A stretch of 64,000 nucleotides of DNA from Rebecca billardiae RCC1528. Its lineage: Eukaryota; Haptophyta. Every line of letters begins with the position of its first letter. Positions within the stretch are counted from its first letter, which is position 1. The DNA is taken from positions 434,001 through 498,000 of the forward strand of contig OZ251243.1 of the NCBI GenBank assembly GCA_965240325.2, in the 5' to 3' direction. This document shows, one piece after another, positions 1-10,684 of this stretch. Made by a program: the position numbers and the translations under genes. Below the pieces are notes generated by a model, which saw only the letters and a program-made list of their open reading frames with translations, was not told the DNA's origin and did no database searches.

Positions 1-93
1 CTTGATCAAAGATCTTTTTGAAACGTGGTTAGGGCCCACGGAGCGGGCTCCACGCTGCGCGTTCCGCCCTGCACCGCGGGCCATTATTTTTAG
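1..93 (+). repeat. Dispersed repeat family A, copy 1 (truncated by window edge)
   Basis: The window opens inside a repeat that recurs near 34344, 34882 and 49595. The copies share CTTGATCAAAGATCTTTTTG, then a GGGCCC..GCGGGCTC hairpin, then a tail ending CACCGCGGGCCATTA. This copy differs from the others at several bases, including the hairpin loop. No coding capacity is visible, and the family is unidentified. Confidence 0.8.
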
Positions 94-1503
94 ATTCCTG
101 TCTGACTCTGAGTGGCATCACTCTCTCAGTCCCGGATTCCGGCGGCGTCGACCGGTCACCGGACCGAGCCGCGATCATCCGCGCCCGTCATCGGCCCCGC
201 GGCCCGTCTGACTGACTGCCATTCACTGCTGATCATTCTGAACTCTCCGGGGCGTGCCTCCGGCCGGAGTGCCGTTCGGCGGCCACTCAACGGGAGAGGC
301 TAAATAACTATACTCATTAGTAGTATTACTTAACAGCGGCCGGCCTACTGAGTCATCGTCACTTGTCGGTACTATTGACAGTGAAATATTGAGCAGTAGT
401 ATTATCGTCATCAATAAGCTATAATAATGAGTGACGACGCTGCTGACAGATGATTACTATTAAACGGCCTTTAATTTAGTTCATTAGATGATATATTAAT
501 TATGACGACTCGTGATAGTAAATACTGATAATGCTGCCAGCGCACCGCGCAGCCGAGTACTCTCTTCCGGCTCACCGGGCCGCCTGTGGCTGCATACTAG
601 TCACCGCGGCGCCCTACTGTGAACTCGTACTGACAGCGAGCTCACTGCCGTGTAACTGCGCCGCGTCCGACGAGCCCGCCGGCCAGTGCCACTCGCGCGC
701 CGCGGTCCGTCTAACTGACGTACCGGGTGCCCGGATTAGTCCGGCTGGCGTCTGCTGATTGAGCTGCTCGTCCGGTATCATCCGGTCCGCCTTGCTCTCA
801 TGATCGGACTTCCTGATGGTCATACACAGGGCAGCAGACGCCCGACCGGGAGGCAGGCACGAAACTAGTGTCAGTGCCGTCGGCAGCCACACCGTCAGTC
901 TGTGAGTCAGGGCGGCGCCATCCTGATCCTGTTCGGAGACCGGAGAGTCCGGCACCAAGTCCAATGGCGTGTGGCACAACCACTTCACAGAGCGTATGTA
1001 TACCGTATTTAGAATGGGTGCGCGACGACTCGATGGAGGAGGCGAGTATGTTGTTGCGGACGACCGCGGAGGCGTCGCGTGGGCGAGGCAGCCACGCGCA
1101 CTGCTTGGCCCACCGGCTGTTCGGCCTTGTGGCGCTGCTCACGAGTTTCGTTCTTGTCGGTTGGGTACCTCGTTGGGGGGCAAGCAATTCCATCAAAAGC
1201 GTTCAGGGCTGCCCATTGGTGTGCTGCGCTAATCAGAACGACTATCGAACCTCTTTTTCATCAACAAATAGTCAGTATGAACGGCACGCGACGTGCATGC
1301 CCAACCCAAGGTACGGCACGATTCTACATTCTCATACCTGTAATCTGTGCATTCGTCAATAAGGACTCGGCGCATGAAATTACGCACGGTGGCAGTGGCG
1401 GCAGCCGCTCGTCAAGTCGAAAGCGCCGGCACACACACGTCGGCCGCAGGTCGCCCCCCACGCAGGCGCGCGCGGAGCACGCGCCACCACCGCCAAGCCG
1501 CGC
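94..1503. other. Intergenic stretch, no gene recognised
   Basis: This stretch has mixed base composition. The first half is relatively AT-rich with frequent in-frame stops; the second half is GC-rich. Short open frames on both strands have no recognisable motif. It presumably holds the 5' flank of the MYND gene that starts at 1504. Confidence 0.5.
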
Positions 1504-3564
1504 ATGCCGGCGCCCGTCCGCTCCACCGCGCACTCGGCGCTCGAAGGCTCCGTCTTCGACGCCGTCGCCGAGACCGTGCGCACCAACCTCGACCCGGAGG
1601 TGCACCCCGAGCTGCACGCGCGCGTCGAGGCGAGCCGGCGCTCCTCGCCCGACGCGCGGCGCGCGGACGTGCAGGAGGCGCTGGAGGCGCTCGAGGCGGA
1701 CACGTCGGGCGGCGTGGTGGGTCTGCACCTCGTCCTGCTGCTCCTCGAGCCGGCCGGGCCGGGCGGACCCGGCGTCAGCCTCAGCTCCGCGCAGGCGACC
1801 ACGTTTGCGCGCGCCATCGTCCGACGCCTCCAGTCCGTCGAGGAGCGGTGCAAGGGCGAGGAGCTCACGGCGCACCGGCTGCCGCTGCTCAGCTACCTGG
1901 TCGAGCTGTACCGCCCGGACCACGACGTCCGCGCCGCGCGCGAGGCCCTCATCGCCGACGCCAACTTCCTCGAGCTCGCGGCGAAGGCGATCGGCGCGGC
2001 GCGCGCCGACGCCAACCCTGGGCGGGCGTACGTGACGGCGGCGCTCGCGACGGACCTCGCGGCGTGGCTGATGCACGAGCAGCCGCTGGCCGTGCACTGC
2101 GGGGTCGCCGGCCACCCCGCGCTGCTCGCCGCGCTCGGCTCCGCGCTCGTCGGCACCGCGACCCACCCCGTGCCCGCGAGCCGATACGCCCTTGAGCTGC
2201 GCTCGGCGGCGCTCAGCCTGCTGCACGCGTGCTCGCGCGCGTGGCCGATGACGGAGGAGCTGGCGCGCGAGGAGGAGCGGCGGCAGGTGTACGAGCGCGT
2301 GATCGAGGCGGGCGTGCCCGCCGCCATCGCGCACTGCGCCATGGCGTACCGCGAGCCCGTCCTCATCCACGCCGCGCCCGCCGACCGCAGCGCGGCGCGG
2401 CTGCTCGATGTCGGCGCGCCGCTCGCGCCCGAACTGGCCAACCCGCTGTGCCACCTGGAGACGCAGGCGCTCGAGTTCTCGCGCGTGAAGGAGTACATGC
2501 TGGTCGCGACCGTGGCGACCGCGCTGCTCGCCGGCCTCGGCGTCGAGGCGTGGTACGAGTCCAGCCCGGAGCAGCGCGGGCCGGTCCCGCCGTTTGTGCA
2601 CGCGGCACATGACCAGCTCGTGCGGCGCGGCCGCGTGCGCGCCTTCCTGCCGATCGTCAAGCGGCTGCTCAGCCCGCCGGCGGAGGCGTCGGCGGGGTCG
2701 AAGCTGCAGTGCCGCGCGACCGGCGTCAGCCTGCTCGGCGCGCTGCTCACCGCCGCGCAGCGCAACCTGCGGCTGCTCGACCAGCCCTGGCCGACGGCCG
2801 ACGGGAGCAGCGGCGCCACCGACGATGCGCGGGGAAGCGGCTGGGCGGAGGCGGCGTTCGGGGCCACGCCCGTGGAGGCGCGCGGCCGCATGCTGCTCGC
2901 GACGGAGTTCTCGACGTGGATGCTCGTCGACTGCGCAGGCGAGCCGCTCGTCCGCACGCTCAAGGTGTGCCTGCGCGACGGCGCGCTGCGCGAGCTCTCC
3001 GTCCGGGGCTGCCTGGCCGTCGATCTCGCGCTGCATGCTCTCATTGAGGCCGATAGGACTGACGGCACCGAAGCGCCGGCGGGCGCGGGCGCGGCGGCGC
3101 CGGCCGATGCGGGCGCGGCGGCGCCAGCCGATCCGCCGGCGCCGAACGGGACGCCGCCGCGCACGCGCTGCGCCGTCGTCGCGCAAGAGCTCCGCGCCGC
3201 GCCCGCGTGGAGCGCCGGCGTCTCGCCCGCCGCCTCGCGCGCCGCCGCCGCCGCACTGGCCGTTGGCCTTCAGGCACTGGAGGACGACGCACATGACGCG
3301 GCGCGCGTGGCGGGCTGCGCCGCGCCGGGCTGCCGCGGCGCGGCGGGGGGGCAGCCCGTCGCCGGTGAGGGCGGGCTGCGGCTGTGCTCGCGCTGCCGCG
3401 CCGTCTCGTACTGCTCGCGTGAGTGCCAGGCCCGCCACTGGAAGTCCGCCCACCGCGCTGAGTGCATCGCGATTAGTGCTCCGGCGGCGCTGCCGGCCGC
3501 CGCAGCGCCGGGGGCGAAGCACGCGGCGGCGCCGCCGGGCGAGGAGGTGCTCAGCCTCGCCTGA
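1504..3564 (+). CDS. MYND-type zinc finger protein
   Basis: A single-exon frame of 686 codons begins at an ATG. The first roughly 560 residues are helical, Ala/Leu/Arg-rich and lack a recognisable catalytic motif; they could form an armadillo- or HEAT-like scaffold, which is inference only. Residues about 520-560 are an Ala/Pro-rich linker. A C-terminal MYND finger follows at about residues 606-655. It has paired cysteines (CAAPGC, then CSRC), the YCSREC core and the closing HWKSAHRAEC. MYND domains bind proline-rich partners, often in chromatin or signalling proteins. No SET domain is visible, so this is not an SMYD methyltransferase. It is a MYND-domain protein of unknown specific role. The long open frame on the opposite strand is a GC-bias shadow. 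Confidence 0.85.
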   Translation: MPAPVRSTAHSALEGSVFDAVAETVRTNLDPEVHPELHARVEASRRSSPDARRADVQEALEALEADTSGGVVGLHLVLLLLEPAGPGGPGVSLSSAQATTFARAIVRRLQSVEERCKGEELTAHRLPLLSYLVELYRPDHDVRAAREALIADANFLELAAKAIGAARADANPGRAYVTAALATDLAAWLMHEQPLAVHCGVAGHPALLAALGSALVGTATHPVPASRYALELRSAALSLLHACSRAWPMTEELAREEERRQVYERVIEAGVPAAIAHCAMAYREPVLIHAAPADRSAARLLDVGAPLAPELANPLCHLETQALEFSRVKEYMLVATVATALLAGLGVEAWYESSPEQRGPVPPFVHAAHDQLVRRGRVRAFLPIVKRLLSPPAEASAGSKLQCRATGVSLLGALLTAAQRNLRLLDQPWPTADGSSGATDDARGSGWAEAAFGATPVEARGRMLLATEFSTWMLVDCAGEPLVRTLKVCLRDGALRELSVRGCLAVDLALHALIEADRTDGTEAPAGAGAAAPADAGAAAPADPPAPNGTPPRTRCAVVAQELRAAPAWSAGVSPAASRAAAAALAVGLQALEDDAHDAARVAGCAAPGCRGAAGGQPVAGEGGLRLCSRCRAVSYCSRECQARHWKSAHRAECIAISAPAALPAAAAPGAKHAAAPPGEEVLSLA

Positions 3565-4545
3565 TCTCGAGCCGGCGCTGCCGCAAGCGCCGCAAGCGCT
3601 GGGCGCACCGCAGCGGCGTTGGGCGCACCGGCGCGCGAGCTCGAGCCGCGCCGGTCGGGCCGCGCGTCGGCTTGCGCCCGCGTGGGTCGGCCCGACTCAG
3701 GCACTCCGAGGGTGGCCCTCCGAGGAGCCTCGTCCGCGGGCGCGCCGCCGACGCGTCTCGGCTGCTGTCGTAATCGCATCAGTCGGACGTCGGCAGCAGC
3801 GCGCTGAGCAAGCAGACGCAGCACGCGCAGCGTGACGCAAGGGAGATAGCCGCGTCACGTAATAAGACGCGTGACGACCTGCTCACGCGGAAGTTATTTC
3901 TCGTCTATCATGGCTGAGATGTGGTTGGAGCAGATACCCCTGGCCATGCATAATCTCGCCTGCCTGAGCTGTACATGTGCGTCTCTTAATCTTAGTAAAC
4001 TGTACAATATACGGCGAGCCGCGAGATCTGATAATGAGCTCTGACGCACAACACACTTTTACCTGATGATCCCCCCCCGACTCCGCTATCGTATTGGCAA
4101 ATAGGATATTGTTCGCGCATCGAACTCCAGCTCAACCTTCAAATTCATCGTATCACGAATAGGCGAGATTGAACAGCACCGTTCGCGTTATCGTTTCCGC
4201 AAGGGCCCTTGGTTTCCGGTCAGATTATTGTATTGACGTCTTGACGAATTAAAGCGCGCACATCAGCACTTGTTCACGTCTCACGACCCGCCTGACGAAA
4301 GTTTGAGCGGGTCATCGCCTCATCGGGTATCCATGTCCATACAGAAGGTCACAATCTCTGCACATGAATACTGAACAAGTCCCGTACTGGGTAGTCTCTC
4401 GAAGCTGTCCACAGCTTCTGAGTTCTGACGTGCACGAAGATACCTCTTCCACGCACCCAAATCCAGCAAGATACCCCATCAACAGGACGTGTTGAGGGCT
4501 GCTGCTACCCCAGCCTACCCCGCCTCGACCGCGGCGAGCGCTCCG
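3565..4545. other. Intergenic stretch with short AT-rich patches
   Basis: No supported gene lies here. Around 3976-4012 is a GTGCGTCTCTTAATCTTAG..TAAACTGTAC segment. It resembles one arm of the foldback element at 51060-51158 and is probably a degraded copy. The right-hand part should contain the promoter and leader of the GAF protein gene. Confidence 0.4.
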
Positions 4546-7500
4546 ATGCTCCGCGGGGTGAGCGTTGCGGGGGTGCCTTCGCGGGCGCAAGAGCGCCAGA
4601 CTACGCTGCCACCTGCTCGCGCGACGGTCACGCCGTCCACGAGCAAGAACCGGATGTCGAGCCCGGCCGCAGCGTGGCGGGCGCGCGACGCGGAGGACTC
4701 GTCGCTACACGCGAAGCCGGTGCCAGCCGCGTCCATGCCCAAGGTGGCGTCGGTGCCGGACATCTCGCGCACGCCGCACTCACAGGTGGCGTTCGAACGG
4801 AGTGACGCCGAAACCAGGACGACTCTCGCGCCGCTCAGCACCGTGCTCGTGGGCCAGGTGCTCAAAGGCGCCACGTCGATTCTGCGCGCGGACGAGCCAG
4901 TCATTCCGCTCGGCGGGCGCAGGGACTTCTTCGCGGGCGACGAGCCCCTTTGGCCAACGGATGCCTCGGCTCGGCCTGCAGCGCCACCCGAGCGCATGGC
5001 CGACTCGCTGCCGCCGCCTTCGCCCGCGGTCCGCCAGCAGCGGCCGCAGCTGAGAGATCCGCTCGGCGCGGCTGCTGACGTGCTGCCACGCAGCCCATCG
5101 CCCTTGGCGAGCGCCGCGCGGCCGCGCACGGCCACGTCGGCCGACGCCGGCTCGCCCGAGGGCGCAGAGAGGGCGTTGCGCCCTCCCGGCGCGTCGCGCT
5201 CGGCCTCTGCCGCGGCCAGCCCGGCTGCATCGTCGCGCTGGCCACTCCGCCGCCCGGCTACATCTCGGGGCACGGCGCCGCTCGAGCAGAGCCACTCGCT
5301 TCGGGAGCGCGCCGTCTCGCAGCAGCTGCCCGCTGGCGCCTCGACGGCGCCGCCGCGCGTGCGGCGTCCGGCGCGGCTGGTCCCCGAGCAGCCGCTGGTG
5401 CCGCTGCTCAGCCGCGCCGCGTCGGACGGCGAGTGCGCGCCGTCGCCGCCGGCCCAATCGGAGCAGCAGGGTCAGGCGCCGCAGCGCGACTCGGCGACCG
5501 CGCTGGCCGCAGCGCTCGAGGCCGAGCGCGCGCGCACGCTCGGCCTCCTCGAGCTGCTGAACGCCATCGGCGCGGCGCGTTCGGAGGGCGAGCTGCATGC
5601 GGCGCTGTGCGCGCACGCGCGCGCCGCGCTCGGCTGCGATGGCGTGAGGCTGCTCGTGCTGCGTGACCAAGGCTCAGGCTGGCGCGTGGCCGCGCACTCG
5701 GCGGGCGGCCAGGCCGTCGCGTCAGCGCCGGCGTACCCTGCCGCCGCAGGGCCGCTTGCCCACGCGCCGCCCGCGCTCATCGGGGCCGCCATGACGGACG
5801 GCGGCGCGGTGTTTGCGCCCGGCTGGAAGCTCGTCGCGTCGCGCAGCGCGCGTGGACCGGCGCTCGCGCGGCGCGCGCAGCCGGCCAAAGTGGCGTACGC
5901 CGCGTGCCCGCTGCGCGCCGACGAAGGCCGGCCCGTACGCGCTCTTCTCGAGCTCTCGTGGCCCCACCGCGCGCCCGGCGCGGCTGAGGACGACGGTGCC
6001 TCCGCCAAGCAGGAGCACGACGGTGCGAGCGCGCAGGACGCCGCGGGCAACGCGGACAGCCCCGGCCGCGCGAGCGCGACGGCCACGTGTGCGGCGACGG
6101 CGCAGCGGGTCGACGTCACCCTGGGCGTGGCGCGCGCCGCGTGCGCCCGGCTGATGGCCCTTGGGCACGACGCCGTGGCTGACAGCAGGCCGGGAGCTGC
6201 ACGCGCCGACGAGAAGGGCGCGGAGAACCCCGCCGTGGCCGAGCAGGCGTGGGCACGCGCAGTCCCCGCGCTGGCCGCGTCGCAAGGCTGGGCGTGTGTG
6301 ACGCGTCATGACGTGACGTAACGTCATGACGTCATGACGTGACGCGAGGAATGGCGTAACGTGACGCCCGGACAGCGCTCTGCCCACGCCTGGCACACCC
6401 GGACCGTCACAGTAGTGCCACAGGCGGCTACGAGCGCGCGCGCGCGCGCGCGCGCGCGCGCGCCACGGGCGGCGCGCCGCGCAGTGCTTCGGGACGGGCC
6501 GCGGTGCAGCGCCCACGGCGATAGCTCGTGGATCCTCCAGCTCCACGGCCACATGGGTGCGGGAGCGGGGGCCCTCGCCTTTGGGCGACGAGCCCACTGC
6601 TGTGCCGCACTGCCACTGACTAACTAGATACGGGAAGGGAACCCCGAAACCAGTTCAACTCGTTTTAATATATCATCAATTACAAGAATACATACGTAAC
6701 GGACGAAACGGTACCCGCCAAAAGACGTGTTGCTATGACGCGTAAATTACGCGTAAAACGCGTTACGTCATGACGTGACGCTGGAAATGGGCGTCATGAC
6801 GCGTCATAGCCCACCCCTGCCGCGTCGGCACTCGGCTGCGTTGGCCTCGGCGGCGGTGGCGGTGAGTCGGGCTTGTACACGGCACTCGGCGCGCTCAGCG
6901 AGCACGGTAGCAGCCTGCTACCAGGCTGCGTGCGCTGTGAGCTGCTCGAGCTGTCGCGCTCGGGGCGAGGCGGTGCGTCGGGCGGGCAGGAGGCGACGGT
7001 GCGCCGGCTCGCGGGCTGGCACGCCGCAGCCGCGCCTGGCGAGGAGATCGGCATCGCCGATGCGCCCGTGGGCCTGCGCTCGCTTCCACTCGGTCTGCGC
7101 CGAGCAATCAACCGGGCGTGCGCGCGCTCTGCCGCGCCGGGCGATGACACTGACGACGGCGGCGGCGGCGAGTCGGCGGCCACTGCTCCGGCGGGCGGTG
7201 AGCTGGTGGTGGGCGCCGGGGCGCACGGCGCGCACGCGCCGGGCGCATTCGCGCTCGCTGTGCTGACCTTTGCGGGGGACGACGGATCGCCCGCACTTGC
7301 GTGCGAGCAGCGCACGGCCGCGGGTGCGCGCTGGCGCCGCCGCGCCCCATCCTTGCCGCCGCCGCGGCCGTGCGGATGACCGAATGACGGCCAGACCGTG
7401 GCGCACCGCCCACCAGCCCGCGCGCCCCTCCCCGCACCGAGCGCGCGCGGCGCGGGCGAGAGGGATCAGACCGTCTGACCACCGGCACCCCTCCGCCACT

Positions 7501-8847
7501 CGCGCCGACTGCCGCGCAGACGTGCTCGGAGCGGCTGCCGCGGCCCTCCTCCGCACGCGCAACAGCGTCGTCACGCGCGCGCGCGCGCGCATGCGCTGGG
7601 CGCGCGCGCTGGACCGCACGCGTCAGCAGGCGACGATGCAAACGTGAGCGCCGCGCGCGCGGCATGGCACCTCGCCGCGCGCCGCCCGCGCCGCCCGCGC
7701 CGCCCGCGCCGCCCGCGCACGCCGCGCCGCCCGCGCACGCCGCGCCGCTCACCACCCCGCGCGCGCCCCCTTCCACGCGCGCAGCGTCGCCGAGCGCGTG
7801 CGCAAGGCGAACAAGACTGCCCACGACATCGAGGCCACCTTCCGCCGCTCGCGGCTGCTGCTCGAGAGCGCCGCGGCGCTGGGCGAGCTGCAGGCCGCGC
7901 TCTCGCACCACGGCGACGAGGGCCAGATCGCCGCGGCCGCGACGAAGGAGTACCTCAAGCAGACCGCCGTGCTCCTGGAGGAGAGCATGTCCGTGCGAAC
8001 GGCGAGTGTGCTTCTGCTCGAGCCGGGCTCGAGCTCGCTGCGCGTCGCGCACACGGCCGTGCGCGGCTCGGCGGGTGACGGCAGCGCAGAGGCGTCCGTC
8101 AAGGCGGCCATCCCGTTGCTCTCGGCCGCCGCGGTGGGCAGCGCCGACACGGTCGTCGTCGACCCGTCGCACAGCGGGCGCCCCACTGCCGGCCAGCAGG
8201 GCCAAGCCCGCTCGATCGTCTTGAAGCGCCAGTCGGCGCTTGCGGTGCCGTTGCTGCGCGCGGGCGAAGTGGTTGGCGTGCTGCAGCTGCTCGGCCGCGT
8301 GCAGACCGGCCGGCTCGTGGGCTCGAGCGCGTCGCGCGAGGCGCTGGCGTTTGAGCCGGAGGACTTGGCGGCGGTGAAGGCGGTGGCCACGCAGCTGGTG
8401 AGCGGCCTCAGCCTCGCGATCGTCAAGGCCGACGCCGAGCACGCGTGGGGGGTGCTCCACCCGACAAGCCGCCCCAGCCTTTCGCTCACGCAGCGCACGC
8501 TCGAGGCTAGAGGGTTCGGCGAGCAGCATGGGGCGGGCGGGCATCGCGGCTCGGTCGGCTCCGTGGCCTCGAGCGTGTCGATAGCCTCGGCAAAGCAAGC
8601 CTACCTCGATACCACGGCGGCGATCGCGAAGCGGAGGCTGCATCGCCGCTCGATCGAATCGGTGTCGCGGCGCTCCTCGACTGACACCGTCAGCGCGCGC
8701 CCGGCGATCGCGATGTCACCGCCGTCCCCAGGCCCAGGAGCCGCCACTTTGACTTTGGACGAGAGACTGAAAAGGCTGTCGGCGGCGGCGCAGGTGGATG
8801 CTGCTGAGGCGGCGGTGGATTCGTCGCCGCAGGTGATGATGGTCTAA
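4546..8847 (+). CDS. Multi-GAF-domain protein, three exons
   Basis: My model joins 4546-6297, 6810-7300 and 7785-8847, giving 1101 residues. The frame is open upstream to 4489 only through GTG/TTG codons; 4546 is the first ATG. The N-terminus (to about residue 320) is Ser/Pro/Ala-rich and probably disordered. GAF-like domains follow at about 328-470 and 606-747 (the second spans exon 2 and is divergent), then a clearer one at about 766-966 with a helical lead-in and the usual strand pattern (SVLLLEP, ALAVPLL, GVLQLLG). The tail to 1101 is Ser-rich. GAF domains bind cyclic nucleotides, tetrapyrroles or other small ligands. No kinase, cyclase or phosphodiesterase domain is visible. Exon joins are phase 0 and phase 2 and keep the frame. 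The alternative is two separate genes with a promoter at 6300-6800; I prefer one gene because both joins are exact. Confidence 0.7.
6298..6809 (+). mobile_element. Introner-like intron with terminal inverted repeats
   Basis: This is the first intron of the GAF gene: 512 bp, phase 0, starting GTGACG and ending ATAG. Just inside the splice sites is a 15-bp perfect inverted repeat, TGACGCGTCATGACG at 6299-6313, with its complement at 6792-6806. Subterminal copies of TGACGT/ACGTCA motifs lie on both sides. The interior holds a CG dinucleotide run (about 6428-6462), an AT-rich stretch and CTGACTAAC at 6617-6625, which would suit a branch point. The layout matches a DNA-transposon-derived introner. 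TGACGTCA is also the classic bZIP site, so a promoter role is the competing reading. Confidence 0.6.
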
Positions 8848-9110
8848 GCCCACGCGCATCGGCCGAGACCGATTGCAGCGTGTAGTCGCCTGCTGGCGGA
8901 CATGCACTGCGGAACGATGACCGCGGAACGTACGCGTCAGCAATAACTCTCTAGACGCGACTACCTGTTTACGCTGGCATATATCAAGTCTGCTGCGCTA
9001 GTGCATGTAGTCGCGCATCATTGTTATATATGTCGTAGGTATATATATATTGTCATCATCGTCATCCGAATAATCATCGTCATCATCATCATCATCATCA
9101 TATATCATAT

Positions 9111-9163
<53 letters not shown>

Positions 9164-9212
9164 GATGATGATCTGCTGCACGGCCTCGCTCCAGCCGCGC
9201 GGACCGCCGAGA
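8848..9212. repeat. Short intergenic region with CAT and TA microsatellites
   Basis: This gap separates the convergent GAF and ATP-grasp genes. It holds ATC/CAT triplet repeats at about 9050-9100 and an uninterrupted TA run at about 9115-9160. The TA tract follows the 3' end of the minus-strand gene. No gene is visible. Confidence 0.85.
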
Positions 9213-10571
9213 TCACGCCACCTTGGCGGCAGAGTTCTGATGACGACTCGTCCGAAGCCGAGCGTACACGGCGCGGATGGCCAGCGCGAGGCGGCGCCAC
9301 TTGCTCGCCTCCTCGCGTCTGTCATCAGCGCAGTGCACGGCGATGAGCTCGTCCAGCGTGCGATCCCCAAAGCCATCGCAGCCCGATAGCGCCGTGCGCC
9401 AGTTCGGAGGGAACCAGCAGGGCACTGGCGCTGGCTCACCGCCGCCCTCCGGCCCGTACCAGCGGCTGCCAAGGAATCGCGAGAGCTCGCCCCGGTGGTA
9501 GGAGACGAGCTTCTGCTTCATGATCGACGGGATGCCTGGCACAAAGGTGAGCTCGCCGAGCACCGGCCCGTCCGCCTGCGAGATGTACCAATCGATTCGT
9601 ACGAAGGCGCCGAGCGCGCCTCCAAGCAGCCGGCTGAGCTCAAGGAGTGCCCTCGCGTGCGGAGGCGGTGGCGCGAATGCCGCGGGGCGTCCACCGGCGC
9701 GCCGCCCGGCATATGCCAGGTATTTGGGCTGCACGACGTAGCACTCGAGCGCCGCGCCGGGGCTCGTACAGCCGAGGCGCGTGTACTCGCACATGACGCA
9801 GTCGCGCGAGCGGTCGGCCGTCTCCCATCCGTCACGCGTGCCGTGCGGGTCGGGCGGGGGCAGCATGCGCAGCATGGGCACGTCCTCGCCGAATGCGAAT
9901 GCCTTCACCTCGAGAGCGGGCGTGGGTACCACGTCCTCGACTATGTACAACACCTTCGCCGCCCCGCTCTCGTTTGCCATTTGGTCGAATGCCTGCGCGA
10001 TCGATGCGGGCGTCACGCTTTGGCCGCGGATCAGGTCGACGCCGTTATGCACCACGAAGACTTGAGCCGAGGCATATCCCTCCGAGCGTTTGGCTACGTA
10101 CGCCGTGCGTGAGGCGCTCGCCGGCGCGTCGTGCATCCGGACCAAGTCGGATGTGTGCGCGGTGCACATGCGCCACCGGTGCGTCGGCATGCCGATGGCT
10201 CGAGCAAAGTGGTGGAGGCTCTGCTTCAGGCCGCTCAGCAAGACCATCCATTCATGCGCGCCACGCGTAGTGTTGGATGTGTGCGTTCTGCAGGAGGGCG
10301 GGGGCTTGAGCGCGTGCCAGCACACGCCTCGCGCCCACACGTGTTCTTTCAGCCCCATCGGCCGCCCGCGGGCCTCTGATGCCGATGCGCACGCATCGTG
10401 CTGCTGCTGGCAGTAGCGAATGCGCCCGGCTGAGGGCGGCAGGGCTCTGAAGTCGACCGCTGCCATCACATGAGAGCCACCGTGCCGCACGCTCGCAGGG
10501 GCCGCCCGCGACGAAACGAGCACGATGACGACGACGGCGAGCGTCGCGTGAGCGCGAATGGCCGCCATCAT
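9213..10571 (-). CDS. TupA-like ATP-grasp domain protein, probably secreted or lumenal
   Basis: A 452-residue, single-exon frame starts with ATG ATG. The N-terminus (residues 1-24) is a hydrophobic signal-peptide-like segment ending near a small-residue cleavage site. The body has ATP-grasp features: a VAKRSEGYASAQVFVV strand and loop, and near residues 320-345 VRIDWY followed by GELTFVPG. That is the signature order (RxDxY..GELTFxPG) of the TupA-like ATP-grasp family, associated with teichuronopeptide or exopolysaccharide biosynthesis in bacteria. Catalysis would be ATP-dependent ligation, with the Glu of GELTF binding metal. Unusual cysteine content (CEYTRLGC, CWFPP) suits a secretory-pathway protein. 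Its start codon is 113 bp from the divergent channel-like gene. The substrate is unknown. Confidence 0.75.
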   Translation of the reverse strand: MMAAIRAHATLAVVVIVLVSSRAAPASVRHGGSHVMAAVDFRALPPSAGRIRYCQQQHDACASASEARGRPMGLKEHVWARGVCWHALKPPPSCRTHTSNTTRGAHEWMVLLSGLKQSLHHFARAIGMPTHRWRMCTAHTSDLVRMHDAPASASRTAYVAKRSEGYASAQVFVVHNGVDLIRGQSVTPASIAQAFDQMANESGAAKVLYIVEDVVPTPALEVKAFAFGEDVPMLRMLPPPDPHGTRDGWETADRSRDCVMCEYTRLGCTSPGAALECYVVQPKYLAYAGRRAGGRPAAFAPPPPHARALLELSRLLGGALGAFVRIDWYISQADGPVLGELTFVPGIPSIMKQKLVSYHRGELSRFLGSRWYGPEGGGEPAPVPCWFPPNWRTALSGCDGFGDRTLDELIAVHCADDRREEASKWRRLALAIRAVYARLRTSRHQNSAAKVA

Positions 10572-10684
10572 GGGGAGTGATGAGTTGTGATCTCACTTTT
10601 TCTCGCAGAGTGTGGTCAACGTCGTCAAGGGAGCGCTTGGTGTGGTGCTGTTTGCTGACGTTTGATGCGCGCCGCCATGAGCCC

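Noticed and set aside
1324-3522. 732-codon minus-strand frame over the MYND gene
   Set aside because: Arg-rich shadow; the plus-strand frame ends in a clear MYND finger.
10577-10684. Extended N-terminus of the channel-like protein from a GTG/ATG near 10577-10580
   Set aside because: It would start within 10 bp of the divergent gene's start codon; the segment has no TM or conserved feature.
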